From Theocolax elegans (lineage: Eukaryota > Arthropoda > Insecta > Hymenoptera > Cerocephalidae): 64,000 nucleotides of DNA. The notes below the pieces were generated by a model. It did not search any database and was not told where the DNA came from. It saw nothing but the letters and a program-made list of their open reading frames with translations. The stretch covers positions 132,001 through 196,000 of the forward strand of contig CM047426.1 in the NCBI GenBank assembly GCA_026168455.1, written 5' to 3'. The position numbers and the translations under genes are program-made. Positions 10,327 through 21,995 of the stretch are shown here, one piece after another; the stretch's first letter is position 1; the number at the start of each line of letters is the position of its first letter.

Positions 10327-11841
10327 GAGAATCTGCAACCAGTGTTAACATTGAAAAAAAGGTATTTAATATTAACAATAAATAATTATTTTTCAGAACA
10401 ATTGAAAAGATATCTTAATTTTTTTAACAAATTATACATTTGGTCGAGTGTACAAATAATTACTGCGTGTAAAATGTTGTCATGTTTTCTAAAAATATCA
10501 ATCACTGCATTAAGATGTATATAGTAAAACGTGTATTTATAAATTAGTGATATTGCAGAGATTTACTGCAGAGAATTTGAAGAGGATTTAATGTTCAAAT
10601 ATCTATATAGGATGTCGCGGATAACCCAAAAGTATTAAAGCATTTGAAAATATAGAATTCGTGTATAAAAGTTTGAAAGATAGAGTTGCAGGTTATGTTT
10701 TGCGAAACGAACCAAGAAGATACAAAGGAAGGATATAATAAGGATGATCAGAGAACGAGGACGAGGACGAGGGCAAGGACGAGGGATTTTCCAACGGTGA
10801 GACGAGATCGCCACGCGGTGAAATCGTTGATCGTACGAAGAAACCTTGACTGGACAGTTGCGGGGGCGCCATTTTTTGACGAACAACGGGGGAGAAATGG
10901 GTGAGACGGCCGCGGCACCTGAGAGCTGGGAACGGAAAGCGAGGTAGACTCTATTATTCACGTCGCTCGTCGCGGGAGACGAGTCCGTCGACCCTAGGGC
11001 GAAAAATAAACGCGGGCGCAAACCCCTTTTAAGACGATGGCGATGGCGCACGCCGGGGGATAATGAGAGGGAGAGATAGGGGTGACAGTATTGTCGGCGC
11101 GGGCGGGACGCGGGAATGCGGTTGCGTGCCCAACAGCCCACACACGCCTCCGATTATTAATATTCCGGGCGAGATGTCCCGACGGGCTAATTCGAATTTA
11201 TGGGACTGCGCCAATAACGCCGCCGTTGAATTATCGCCCTTTTCTTTTATATACGTATACCTCTCGGTGCAACGGCACCTTGGAGGTCACCGCTCGCTCC
11301 CTCGGTTGCTCCTTGGCGAGATACCGCGAAATACCCTACCGAATCGAATAACCCGCGGGTGCAGCTTGTTAATCGACTACTTTTATCCGACTATCTCGAC
11401 ACGCGTTACTCCGATTTCTGATTTCCGATTTCCGATTTTCCGTTACGTACGTTGTAGTGTTATACCTAAATTGCGAAAAAAATAACAAATGGGATTGTTG
11501 AACTTGACATAGTTCAGACGTTGCGTTTAAATGTGCGAAAATATATGCAAAAGAGCAAAAACTTGTAAACAATCTCTCTATATATTTTCGTCTAAACTCG
11601 TTCGTGTATATTTACAGGTACGAACGTACGCGAGCATCAAAAAGCATAACAGACGCCGGTGTATTCTTAAATTCCACAGCACCAACAATAAATCCGACCA
11701 TTTTTCTCCATTTAAGAGCCTTTGCTGCTTAGACGTTACCTTTTCTATATCGTGTACCACGCGTTCCTTGTCATTCTTTCTTTGGATTTAAACGGCAAAA
11801 TACTGGGAGCATAGAAGCATAAAAGGCTTTCCGAATAATAA
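10327..11841. other. No gene recognised; CpG-rich patch 10740-11400
   Basis: AT-rich to 10740, then a CpG-rich block containing a GAGGACGA-type repeat (10755-10788). Several open frames overlap on both strands, as expected from GC content; none shows a domain. It could be a promoter or 5' exon of an unrecognised host gene. Confidence 0.4.
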
Positions 11842-11888
11842 ATGAAACGAAACGAAACGAAACGAAATGAAACGAAACGAAACGAAAC
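11842..11888. repeat. (GAAAC)n 5-bp tandem repeat
   Basis: About nine copies of a pentamer with one A-for-C variation. Confidence 0.9.
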
Positions 11889-14085
11889 ATGATTTTCGTC
11901 GCGTACGGACGCACAACTAAATTATGATATACAGTGTCTATCGTAGAGAATATTATTCTATTGAACAATATTTCCGTAGAAACTTTTATCAATAACTATA
12001 AATATATCTTCGGGTGAGATATTCGATAATCGTTGCTCGTATTTTCAATAAATCATCGAATATGCAAAGAAATGAATTATCCAAGTTGAGAGTTTATTAA
12101 GAAATAATTGTAAATAGTGTAATATTTAGAAAAAAAACGTTGCGTCTCTTATTGGAAGTAGTAGCAATGCATTATTTAAAAATAACTGATGTATAACTCT
12201 CGTTTGGGAAACATTTACCGTTCGTTTTATTTATTTTGATTTATTCTTCGATATAACCGGAGACGCTAGCTGCTATAAAAAAGGGGGTACGTACGAAAAA
12301 TATTTATTAGCGTGGAGTACAAAAGATCCGAATAGAGGTAAAAGCACTGCGCAACGATGATGCCAGATGTACATATTATGTAACTGCGCACACTGTATAG
12401 TGCTATATCGACTGAATACAGAAGGAAGTTTCCTTACGCTCTTTGCGAATTATCGCAATTATATATATATATATATATACGTAGAAAGCTGTCTCATTAA
12501 AAATAATGAGATACGGAAGAATGTCAAAGCAAATGTGGCAAATGACTGACTGCGAAGAGCAACGGCAGATTTGTTGTACAAATATATGTATATACCTATA
12601 TATATGCGAGTATTCGTGTCATATATACATATATAGTTCACGGGTTGACCGATAACTTTCTTTACATAATTGTTATAGGTAAACTAAGATTTTAAGATTT
12701 ATCGTAGCATATGTTTGCAGTGTGCTCCTTGCAATAGCTCATCCGGATAGCCATAGAAAAAAGGCTTTTATACACGAACACGACAGTCTCGCTCGTTTCT
12801 CCTCCTCGAAATTCTTGTTTTCCAGTTTTTAAAACAATTTTTAACAAATTAGTTTTGAGTCGAAAGGAAAATATTCCGCTTACAGGTGGAACGCGTCGAG
12901 TTTAAATAAATTAAAATAACTGAGAGCTCGTTCTGTTAAAATATATTATTTTAGTTTGTCGTAATGTAAGAATATAATGTTGTAACAGAATGTTGGTTTG
13001 ACGAGGACAATTACGATGGTTCATTAGGTTCCCGGAAAAATTTTCGACGAATGGTCGAAACGAGTCTATAGACGGATTACGCGCTTCTTCATCACCGGGA
13101 CGTTTACGGTTTATATATACCTCGTATTCGACGTGTACGTCGCTCAACGAGACTCGGTCGGTTGGAGCCTGATGCCCTCTCCTCCTCACATAGTCATATG
13201 CGGTACTAAAGATAACAACCTCGAGATAATCTTTACAGAATTATCATACAATTTATTCTTATTTCAACTAATTAAAACATTACATTTCTTTTCGTTCGGT
13301 TCCTTCGAATACGCGCTTAATTCCCGCGTATCGAGTATTTGCCTATTTACAAAGCCTTACGTTTTACATCAACTCCATAAATACCTCCACGATCTTCAAA
13401 TAATCACAACTCAATGGAAAACCACAACTTTTTGACGAGTACGACTAACAGGATTACACGGCTCATATATAAGCATTCGCTGTTATTTCTCCTCGATGGG
13501 AGTAGGTACTTTTGTAATTACGAAATGGGTATGTAATTTAAGGTAGGCGTCGATAAGCCGAGCACAGGACACGAACAACCAGAAGAAGACGTAGGCTGCG
13601 ACTTTTTCCATTCCCGCGGCTTAATACGGAAACACTCGACAACTCGAGTCGATCGGGCTGAGACCGTGAATTACGGGTTATTGGTCCAACCACGACGTCC
13701 ACACCCACCATTTCTTTCTTTTCTTCTTTTCTTTGAATTGTTGGGTTATTGGGTTGTTGGGATGAGAATTATTGCTTTTAACAGATAAATATTCTTATCA
13801 TAATGTTGTTTCCTCCAATTCTTTTATTATTCTATGAAAATATAATCCTTGTAAAATATTGTCAATAAAGGAGATGGTTCGTGTGTTCATCCATTAAGTA
13901 AATATCAATTTGAGCGATTATTGCGAGTCATGTACTTGTATGGTATTTCACATTTATTAATTTTAGTTGAAGCTAGTACATTTAATTATGTGTAAATTGA
14001 TAGGAATTTGTGAGGATAATCTATTACTTATTGGGTCACATAATATATTATCTGTTTCAATTTTGAAAAATCACTGTTTCACCGT
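11889..14085. other. No gene recognised
   Basis: Mostly unique-looking AT-rich sequence with a short (AT)n at 12461-12479. Open frames at 12911-13189 (minus) and 13133-13435 (plus) overlap and have no recognisable features. Confidence 0.4.
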
Positions 14086-14590
14086 TACGCCGAGAAAAAT
14101 GGTGTATTAAAAATTACTAAACTTCAAGCAAAAATTACTATTTTATATGACAAAATTGATGATTTACAAATTTTACTATGTTATTATAAGAATTTTTACT
14201 ACGTAACATAACAAATTTTACCTATCAGTATAACAACTTTTATTATATAATATAGTAAATTTTCTTATAAGTTACGTTTACTATAAAATATAGTAAAATT
14301 TGATATTGAAAGAAACAAAATTCTTCACTGATGAAAATAAAGGAGAATCAACATCGCGAGTACATAACCTCAAATACTTTAAACTTGAAACTTTTGATAC
14401 TTGTGATTAATAAATCGTAATTCCATATCATTTTGTTAATCTAACAATATTTAATTTGATTTTATTCTTTAGGAACCGTACATATACTTATTACATATTA
14501 ATGTTAAACAAACAAACCGGTATTGTGCTGAAAAGTTTCGTATAACATATAAGGACGATTTGAGTTTACCAAACCAAAGTGTTCAAATTA

Positions 14591-14650
14591 TGGCGCAGTC
14601 GGTAAGGCACAGAACTTCTACCCCAAAAGGTCTTTGGTTCGAATCCCGCG
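14591..14650 (+). ncRNA. tRNA-Arg-like pol III module, copy a
   Basis: A-box-like TGGCGCAGTCGGTAAGG, an anticodon-loop-like CTTCTAC (UCU) and B-box GGTTCGAATCC at tRNA-like spacing. The arms do not form a full cloverleaf, so it is a tRNA-derived promoter module rather than a tRNA gene. Confidence 0.55.
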
Positions 14651-15157
14651 GATTTCCACACTGAGAGAAAAAATAGGTTAATTTTACTATAAAATTACCA
14701 GAAAATATAGTGCAATAACTATACTGCAATATTTTATGGTAAAACTATTTCTGAAAATTGTAAGTACCATTTACAAAAAAGAAATTGTAATTTAACTATA
14801 TATTTAAAATACTATTATTAATAGTAAAATTTCTTATAAGTTTACGTTTTACTATAAAATATAGTAAATTTGATATTGAAAGAAACAAATTCTTCACTGA
14901 TGAAATAAAGGAGAATCAACATCGCGAGTACATAACCTCAAATACTTTAAACTTGAAACTTTTGATACTTGTGATTAATAAATCGTAATTCCATATCATT
15001 TTGTTAATCTAACAATATTTAATTTGATTTATTCTTTAGGAACCGTACATATACTTATTACATATTAATGTTAAACAAACAAACCGGTATTGTGCTGAAA
15101 AGTTTCGTATAACATATAAGGACGATTTGAGTTTACCAAACCAAAGTGTTCAAATTA

Positions 15158-15217
15158 TGGCGCAGTCGGTAAGGCACAGAACTTCTACCCCAAAAGGTCT
15201 TTGGTTCGAATCCCGCG
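15158..15217 (+). ncRNA. tRNA-Arg-like pol III module, copy b
   Basis: Identical to the module at 14591-14650, carried by the tandem duplication. Confidence 0.55.
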
Positions 15218-15225
15218 GATTTCCA

Positions 15226-16373
15226 CACTGAGAGAAAAAATAGGTTAATTTTACTATAAAATTACCAGAAAATATAGTGCAATAACTATACTGCAATATT
15301 TTATGGTAAAACTATTTCTGAAAATTGTAAGTACCATTTACAAAAAAGAAATTGTAATTTAACTATATATTTAAAAATATTTATTTATTAAAAATTACTA
15401 TATTATATTATTATTAAACACTACTATAAATTATAATAGAAATTAATAGAAAAATAATATTACAAATGCATCATAATTTTTAGTTTTACTATAATTTATA
15501 ATAAGTCAGACTTTAAGATACGGTTGTGCAAAATGAAAAGATAGTTAAAATTTTGTTTTTAAAAATTTATTTTTTTTTATAAAACAAGTTATACATATAA
15601 GTTTATAAAATGTACATAGTTTTATTTTTACACATATACATATAATACTCTTTACATATTAAATTACATATTAAATATTCTATTAGATTCCTCACATATT
15701 TGATAATAAATTTTATCATTGAAAACATTATTGTTATACCAGAAATCGATTAAATATATTTGATTTTTTATTGGGATAATTCCCACTCAGTAGGTACTTA
15801 AGTCCTCTACACTTTGCTGTACGTCCATGTCCTTCGACGACAAACACTACACTGACGAACTTATTTCGAAATACGTATAAAGGAATTCAGTTATTGTATA
15901 CATGGGTAATAATATTTCTAGAAATAGTACCTATATTTACCATTGAATCCGTAAATTCTCTTTTAATATATAGTTCATTGTACCACATATTAATTAGTAT
16001 CAATAAAAAATTTTATTTAAACATACTTTAAAAACATAGTATATTTAACAATATTGCATTGTGTAATAATGATACTGCAATAATATACTGTAAAAGTAAC
16101 AAAATTTTAATTGTAAATATTTTTAAGAAATTAGGGTTGTATTAAGTATTTCTAAATAGTAAATTTAACTAAGCGAATTATAGTAAAAAATACAGTCGAA
16201 TATCAATAAATTAACTGGACCCATTGTTCAAAAAAAGTTGGTTGATTTAAGTATACGTTTATAAGTAATTCAGCTATAGTATAGTGAAATCAATAAAATA
16301 ATCAGGTTGTATTACTTATATTGTACTTTACTAAATTTTTTAGTAAATATTGCTATGCAGTTTTTTCTCAGTG
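15226..16373. mobile_element. Inner CACTGAGAG-ended element, flanked by CA
   Basis: Ends CACTGAGAGAAAAAAT and, inverted, CACTGAGAAAAAA, with CA on both sides. In the first half of the tandem duplication the same left end recurs at 14659. The interior is AT-rich with repeated TTACTATA-type words and no coding sequence. It directly abuts the tRNA-like module of the outer element. Confidence 0.6.
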
Positions 16374-16753
16374 CAGCTTTTTTTCTAACGTAAATTCATT
16401 TATTGAATCTTTATTATCTCATAAATGTAAATAATACAATAGACTTATTCTCAATGTGTGTAGTAAAAAATATAGAATATTTATTTTTTATCTTCATCTT
16501 GTTGTCAGAAAAATTACCATGTTAAATATTAAAAATTATTACAATAAAAGTATGTCTCATCCTTCCAATAAAATATAGCAATTTTTACCACAACTTTAGT
16601 TATTTTTCCTACAATACTTTTCTCACTGTAGAATATTACCACTTATTTGTAATAAGTAGCATAATCACTTTTTGAAAGAGTAAAATACTACTGTGTTTAA
16701 GTGTTACGGAATCATATATTTTCAAAAATCTTTCAAGTTTATTCGAGACTAAT

Positions 16754-17342
16754 AAGGAGAGTCTACAGCCTTTGGAAAACGGATCTTCACGAAACTCTAA
16801 GAGATGATTTTGATGCTACAAAAATATGAAGAAACTCGGAGTTATGGATTCAAAAAAATAAAAAAATATAAGTGCAATTATTTATATTCAAGCCCAAGTT
16901 CAAAAGAAAGTGTATACCAAGCAAATACGTGTGGAAAAAAGGAAGCTCTACTATCTCAATTTAGTTAAAACTTATGGAAGAAATAGTAATTAGACAAAAT
17001 TTCGACCTAGAAAATCATCAAATTTTCCTGCTAAATTTTCGTTAAAATTTTGTCTAATTCTTATTTATTCCATAATTTATGATCAAATAAAGATATTTTA
17101 GCTTCTTTTCTTTTCAAAATGTATCTACGCGATCTTAGAATTCTTTTAAACTTTCGTTTGAATGTATGTCTTTACTCGTTTCCGAGTTATAAACGATATA
17201 TATCGTAAAATATATTAAGATATATTTATCGTAAAAAAGGCATTGGAATCTATAACTTCGGGTTTCTTCATATTTTTATAGTATGAAATGATATCCTAGA
17301 GTTTGGTAAAGATTCGTTTCGCGAAGGCTACGGACTCTCCTT
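16754..17342. mobile_element. AAGGAGAGT foldback element, copy 1
   Basis: Long inverted arms starting AAGGAGAGTC, with a shared CAAAAATATGAAGAAAC block in the left arm and its diverged inverse on the right. The inner arms (16960-17060) form a second inverted pair around AATTAGACAAAATTT. The central part is homologous to 29711-30431. No ORF. Confidence 0.8.
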
Positions 17343-18209
17343 GCAAGGTACAATGATGCTTTTATTAATTTTTTTTTTTTATTCCAGAGTTACATGTCAT
17401 AACTTTTGAAAAGTCGATACAGGGAAAGATATTATTACATAATAACTCACTTTAACGCCTCAAATCCTGCAGAGGAGAGTGAAATTTCCTGTGTACATGT
17501 CTGGATAACAGAAATTAACCTAAAAGTTGAAGTAAAATATTGGTTAGTTTTGCTAATAATATACCTCAGTATAAACCTCCAACCACTCAATATAAAAAAA
17601 AAAAAAAAAATATATTTATTTATATGAAGATAACGCAAAATGCATGTCGGATTTCCATACTTGCATCCTGACATCCAGCATATACATAAAACACTCACAC
17701 TTAATATGGATTACGGGAGTCACTTTTTTCACTACGTTCCAACTATGTTTACATAAAATTGAAAACTCTTATGTAAGTAATATAATCCTTATAAAACAAT
17801 CTGTGATAATATTTTTAGTTTAAAATAATTTTACTTTTAAAACAACATTGAAATAATGAGATAATTGTAATATTCAATTTAGTGATATATGATATAAATT
17901 TTTATTAACATAGATAAATGAAATTGAATTATTTGATTCGAATATGCCTCGAAGACAGGATAAAGGAAAGAGGTTTGACCGCAAAGAACACGCGGCCACG
18001 GATACCAAATAGAAAAACGCAAACGAAATGGAGAGGCGAAAACGATTAAGTAAAAACGCGATTGACAGAGCAAGAGGGTGCGAGAACAAGACCCGGTTCA
18101 CGATTGTATTATAGGTATAGAAGCAACCAAAAATTTGATCCGCCATCAAGAAAAGCAAAGTTATTCAGGGTGTAGGGTAAGAACCACTGCGTGACACTGA
18201 CGTATACGT
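17343..18209. other. No gene recognised
   Basis: AT-rich, with T10 and A16 runs near 17370 and 17588. Small open frames at 17406-17698 and 17874-18158 overlap each other without domain features. Confidence 0.4.
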
Positions 18210-18547
18210 ATATGGGCAAATCCACAATAGTTTTAACATTTTATGTAAGTGAAACATGTTATTTTTTAAAGTCTGTAACTTGGTTTCCTGAAGAGGAATA
18301 TCATTGTATTTGGGCTTAATTTGTTTGTTGTATGGCCGATGAAACAGTTGTCAATTTTGGAGAAAGTGCCTAAAACGGCACAGTTAATATTTCCTTAAAA
18401 GTACGAAAGCAGTTACGTATTTCAGCAAACTACTTGAAAAAACCTGAAATTTTCGGAATTTTTTAATTACGTCGTTCAACATAATTGCATAAGAATAGTA
18501 GGATATGATTCTTGGTTTTAATTGAGTACATTAACTAATAATATCAA

Positions 18548-18721
18548 CCCAAATCGGTGCTAATCAGCGACAGAGATCATACGATGTCTTGGTGAAGAAA
18601 GCACTTGTTGAAAATACATTCCCCCAGTGGTGCTCGTATCAATCGGCCGGGGCTGAGAATCGAACCTGGTACCTTCAGATTACGAGCCCGACGCCCTACC
18701 GACCAAGCCATCGCAGGCCTC
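18548..18721 (-). mobile_element. tRNA-Thr-derived SINE, copy 2
   Basis: Same family as 6183-6392 but lacking ~20 bp at the tail end. Read on the minus strand, A box TGGCTTGGTCGG and B box GGTTCGATTC are recognisable. ATTAACTAATAATA occurs on both sides (18530-18543 and 18735-18748), a probable target duplication, leaving 13 extra bases on the head side. Confidence 0.85.
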
Positions 18722-18795
18722 AATGATATTAGTTATTAACTAATAATACTTGAAATATATCAGTTTTTAAATAAGACACACGATCCATATGGGTC

Positions 18796-18943
18796 TTAAC
18801 CTTTAGACTGCCGGCATTTTTGCCTTATAAATTGATATTTTTGATGTGCAAAATTTATACATAAAAACACCTCATATCTCTAGAGTAGTTGTCAAGGTCA
18901 CAGGTGGCTCATATATGAGCCATGCCGGCAGTCTAAAGGTTAA
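18796..18943. mobile_element. 148-bp TTAA MITE, copy 2
   Basis: TTAA at 18796-18799 and 18940-18943. The sequence is identical to 9998-10145 and in the same orientation. Confidence 0.92.
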
Positions 18944-19190
18944 ATTCTTTGTATTAAAGCCAATAGTCATATCCTATTATTATTATTATTATGCTATTAT
19001 ATTGAACGGCACAATTAAAAAATTAATGAAATTCCGAAAATTTCACGTTTTTTTCAATTAGTTTGCTGAAAAACATAACTGCTTTTGTACTTTTAAGGAA
19101 ATATTAACTGTGTCGTTTTGGTCCAAATAATATGATGTGCCCCTTTAGGAAACCAAGTTACAGACTTTAAAAAATAACATGTATCACTTA

Positions 19191-20048
19191 CACGGAGAAA
19201 TAAGTTTATATAAAAACTACTGCATGTTACAGGAAAAATTACTATACTGTTTACGAACGGAAGGACAAACTCGCATTGTATTATATTTTACAATTTAGTA
19301 TAGTAATTTTTACGGATATTCCGTAGAAAGAAAAATTTATTTTGTAGTTCTGCTTGCGCGACCGCAATTATTATTATTTTTTTTCAAACTTATTTAGAAT
19401 TTTAATTAGTTTAATTTATTTATTATATTGTCTAAAATAAATAGAATACAATAAACAATGAAAAAACAGCTGCACCATCGGACATCGGGATTCGAACCTG
19501 AGGCCCTCCGTGTCAAAGTCGAGCATGCTACCGCCTGCGCCATTATCACTTTCCCTTGTCTTACTTCGATTCGTCTTTATATGCTATACACGCGACTCGA
19601 ACAATGCGCGAACTTTAGTAACATTTATTGCATTATTCCGTTGTTAATATCGATAAACAAATAAGCCAGTCGGTTTATAATTAAAATACGTAAAATTATA
19701 TCGAGTCAGATTTGTCAAATGCGTTAATTAATTGTGTAAAAGCACAATATTAAACGACCTAACCTAATTGAGAATCAGCTGATACCTCGAAAGTTTTCAT
19801 AAATTTTACTATACTGGATACTAAAATTTTAGTAAACGAATAGCAAATATTAAAGTTACTGCAAATTTTGCTATACTGAACAGTAATTTCAAATCGAATG
19901 TCTATACCATTTTTTACAAGCAATATATTAATATTTGATGCAATTGTACTAAATATAAATAGAAGGATGGTAATATTCCTCACTGATCGAGTTTGTACCT
20001 TCGTTGGTGTAAAATGTAGTAATTTTGTATTATAAATTTTTCTCCGCG
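19191..20048 (-). mobile_element. TA-flanked CACGGAG element with tRNA-like module, 858 bp
   Basis: Ends CACGGAGAAATAAG and, inverted, CGCGGAGAAAAAT, with TA at 19189-19190 and 20049-20050. Removal restores the right arm of the surrounding foldback (CACTTA plus CATAAAATG). The tRNA-like module (19487-19542, minus) is about 500 bp from the right end, as in the 14-kb element. A GGAAGGACAAACTCGCAT motif at 19258-19275 has relatives at 21066-21081 and, inverted, near 16559. Confidence 0.85.
19487..19542 (-). ncRNA. tRNA-like pol III module, copy c
   Basis: On the minus strand TGGCGCAGGCGGTAGC (A box) and GGTTCGAATCCC (B box), spaced as in a tRNA. No complete cloverleaf is apparent. Confidence 0.55.
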
Positions 20049-20086
20049 TACATAAAATGTTCACACTATTGTGGATTTGCCCATAT

Positions 20087-20405
20087 ACTCGTATTGCTAT
20101 TTCGCGATTATAGGCGCACGTACAGAGAGGTAAAGAGAGAGAGAGAGAGAGAGAGAGAATAGCAAAGGGTGGGAGGGAGGTATATGCGATCTACGTTCTG
20201 GCCATGGAAAGCACTCAAGAAATAGCGTATTACCCTTCGGCGTAATCGATATTTGATTTAGGCACCTTCCCTTAAACCTCGAGGTACCGATCAGATAATG
20301 CGCGCGCGCTCAAACTTTTTCCGACCCAAGATCGAGGTCGAGGAAGTGCAACTTCGAGACTTAGAGAACTAGCTTATGTGTATGAGCGGTATATTTGTTT
20401 CGCGG
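20087..20405. other. No gene; short (GA)n at 20134-20158
   Basis: Moderately GC-rich sequence between two mobile elements. No supportable ORF. Confidence 0.5.
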
Positions 20406-20791
20406 TTAAGGGGATGCCACACAGTATAAATTGTCGAATTGATTTTTCAAATCAAATGTTGATTTTTTCGTTTATTCCGATCTTGTGATTATACATTCTG
20501 CATGATTAACAGATTGTGCGTCAACTTGCAGAATCTTATAATTCGATACGTTTCCTTATGTAAATGAAAAATTGGAATGTACTAAAAATTGTAACTGTTT
20601 ACCGGCACTGCAGTTTTTGCAAACTATTTTTCATTTAATTAAATTAATATGTCGAATTTTAAGATTCTGCGAGTTGACACATAATCTGCAAATCATGTAG
20701 AATGTATCTATGCACGCACAATTGGAATAAAAGATAAACTGAAGATTTAATTTGAAAAATCAAATATATCGGTAATACGGCATCCCCTTAA
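20406..20791. mobile_element. TTAA-flanked foldback element, 386 bp
   Basis: TTAA at 20406-20409 and 20788-20791, ends TTAAGGGGATGCC. The arms are diverged inverted copies sharing ATTTTTCAAATYAAAT and CAGAATCTTA blocks. Same target class as 7289-7811 and 27306-28338, with similar G-rich tips. Confidence 0.85.
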
Positions 20792-21018
20792 TACCAAAGT
20801 TTAGGTGAGTCCTGCGTTCTCGAGGGTCAATGTAACATTTAGTTTTAATATATAGATTTTCTGAAATGGTGTTAATCCCGTGTACGAGCTGGCATCATTT
20901 TTTATCTCGATTTTTATTATAGTATTTTCGAAACTAAGGAAGATGTACCAAGCACAGCTTATTCTCCTTGGACATGAGCATATTGAATAAAAAAGGGTCT
21001 ACCTAATAAATATAGGTA
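20792..21018. other. Spacer, no gene
   Basis: Unique-looking spacer between two mobile elements; nothing seen. Confidence 0.5.
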
Positions 21019-21212
21019 CACTGAGAAAAATTTGCTAGTATAGATTACTAATTTAATGGTAAAAGGAGGACAGACTTGCATAATTATAAAAATCGCTATT
21101 AATAATGGTAAAAATTGTCATTATTAATGGTAATTTTTCCAAAATGGTAACATTTTTTACCATTATTAATAGCAATTTTTTAGCAATTTTTACTAAAAAA
21201 TTTTTCTCAGTG
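21019..21212. mobile_element. TA-flanked CACTGAG MITE, 194 bp
   Basis: Inverted ends CACTGAGAAAAATTT and TA at 21017-21018 and 21213-21214. The interior holds inverted TTACCATTATTAATAG words. It shares a GGACAGACTTGCAT-type motif with the 858-bp element at 19191, so it may be a deletion derivative of it. Confidence 0.85.
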
Positions 21213-21995
21213 TATGACCAAACATTTAAATTTCATTCATGATTGATACTAGTAAATTATAATCTCTATAAAAATTGTAGTGACACTTTTCTTCCAAAAA
21301 TGAGACACATCGACCGCAATTCTAATAGCGTTGCACAAAGTATGAGATGTCGTAAATTATTTAAAGCAGCCTCGTGAATATTACTATGCCGTGCTCACAA
21401 TAGTTACTACGTCTATATTTAGATCACCTGATGCAATTAATAAATCTTCAATTTAGTATACAAAATATATAATTCTATTTAATAATAAAAATATATAATT
21501 AATTGTCATAATCTATTTTTTATATTATTAAAAAAATTAAAAAGTTTCAGAAATGTTTGAGTCACGTGATTAAGATAAATTGCCATGTATCCAAGTATAT
21601 ACATACAGAATATTCTTTTTGAATAATGTACGTGTTATACATAAGACTGATTAAAAAGCTATGAATATATGTTTTCGGACTTAGACATATAGAGTATATT
21701 ACCATCACTCACGTATACTTCAAAGATTTATCTCGTTCTGCCAGAATTCAAGAATTTCTGTACAATATAATAATAATATTAGAAATAAATGATGATATTT
21801 ATCAGAAAGTTTTGGTACGAGTGTAGATATGTTATATATGTTCGCAGGTCCGTTGATAATTTACAAAAATATGTAGAACACCGTGAAAAACTGTTATCCC
21901 ATACTGTTTATCCTTTTTCTTGGTGCTTATAAAACAACTCGGAGATCATTCGTGATGTTACGTGAGTTCGGGAGGTAGGGCTCACATTTCTATAA
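21213..21995. other. No gene recognised
   Basis: AT-rich unique-looking sequence, no domain-bearing ORF on either strand. Confidence 0.45.

Larger units (their letters stand above)
14251..15380 (+). repeat. Tandem duplication of ~560 bp, copies differ in homopolymer length
   Basis: 14251-14807 and 14821-15375 align along their whole length. The differences I can find are single-base changes in run length, e.g. AAACAAAATTC versus AAACAAATTC, GATGAAAATAAAGG versus GATGAAATAAAGG, TTGATTTTATTC versus TTGATTTATTC. That pattern points to unpolished long-read sequence or a false duplication as much as to biology. Confidence 0.9.
14088..16628 (+). mobile_element. TA-flanked element with tRNA-like module, duplicated and re-invaded
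   Basis: The left end CGCCGAGAAAAAT follows TA (14086-14087) and the right end ACTTTTCTCACTG is followed by TA (16629-16630). Inside lie a ~570-bp tandem duplication (14251-15380), two copies of a tRNA-Arg-like module, and a second CACTGAGAG-ended element (15226-16373). Removing the duplication and the inner element leaves about 826 bp with the module near position 500, close to the layout of the related element at 19191-20048. TA targets suggest a Tc1/mariner-like mechanism. Nonautonomous. Confidence 0.65.
18210..20086. mobile_element. Foldback element interrupted by three later insertions
   Basis: Ends ATATGGGCAAATCCAC and its inverse (20071-20086). The left arm runs to about 18480; the right arm is at 19010-19190 plus 20049-20086, split by a TA-flanked element. 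A SINE (18548-18721) and a TTAA MITE (18796-18943) sit in the central loop. With these removed the element is a ~700-bp palindrome without coding sequence. Confidence 0.82.
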
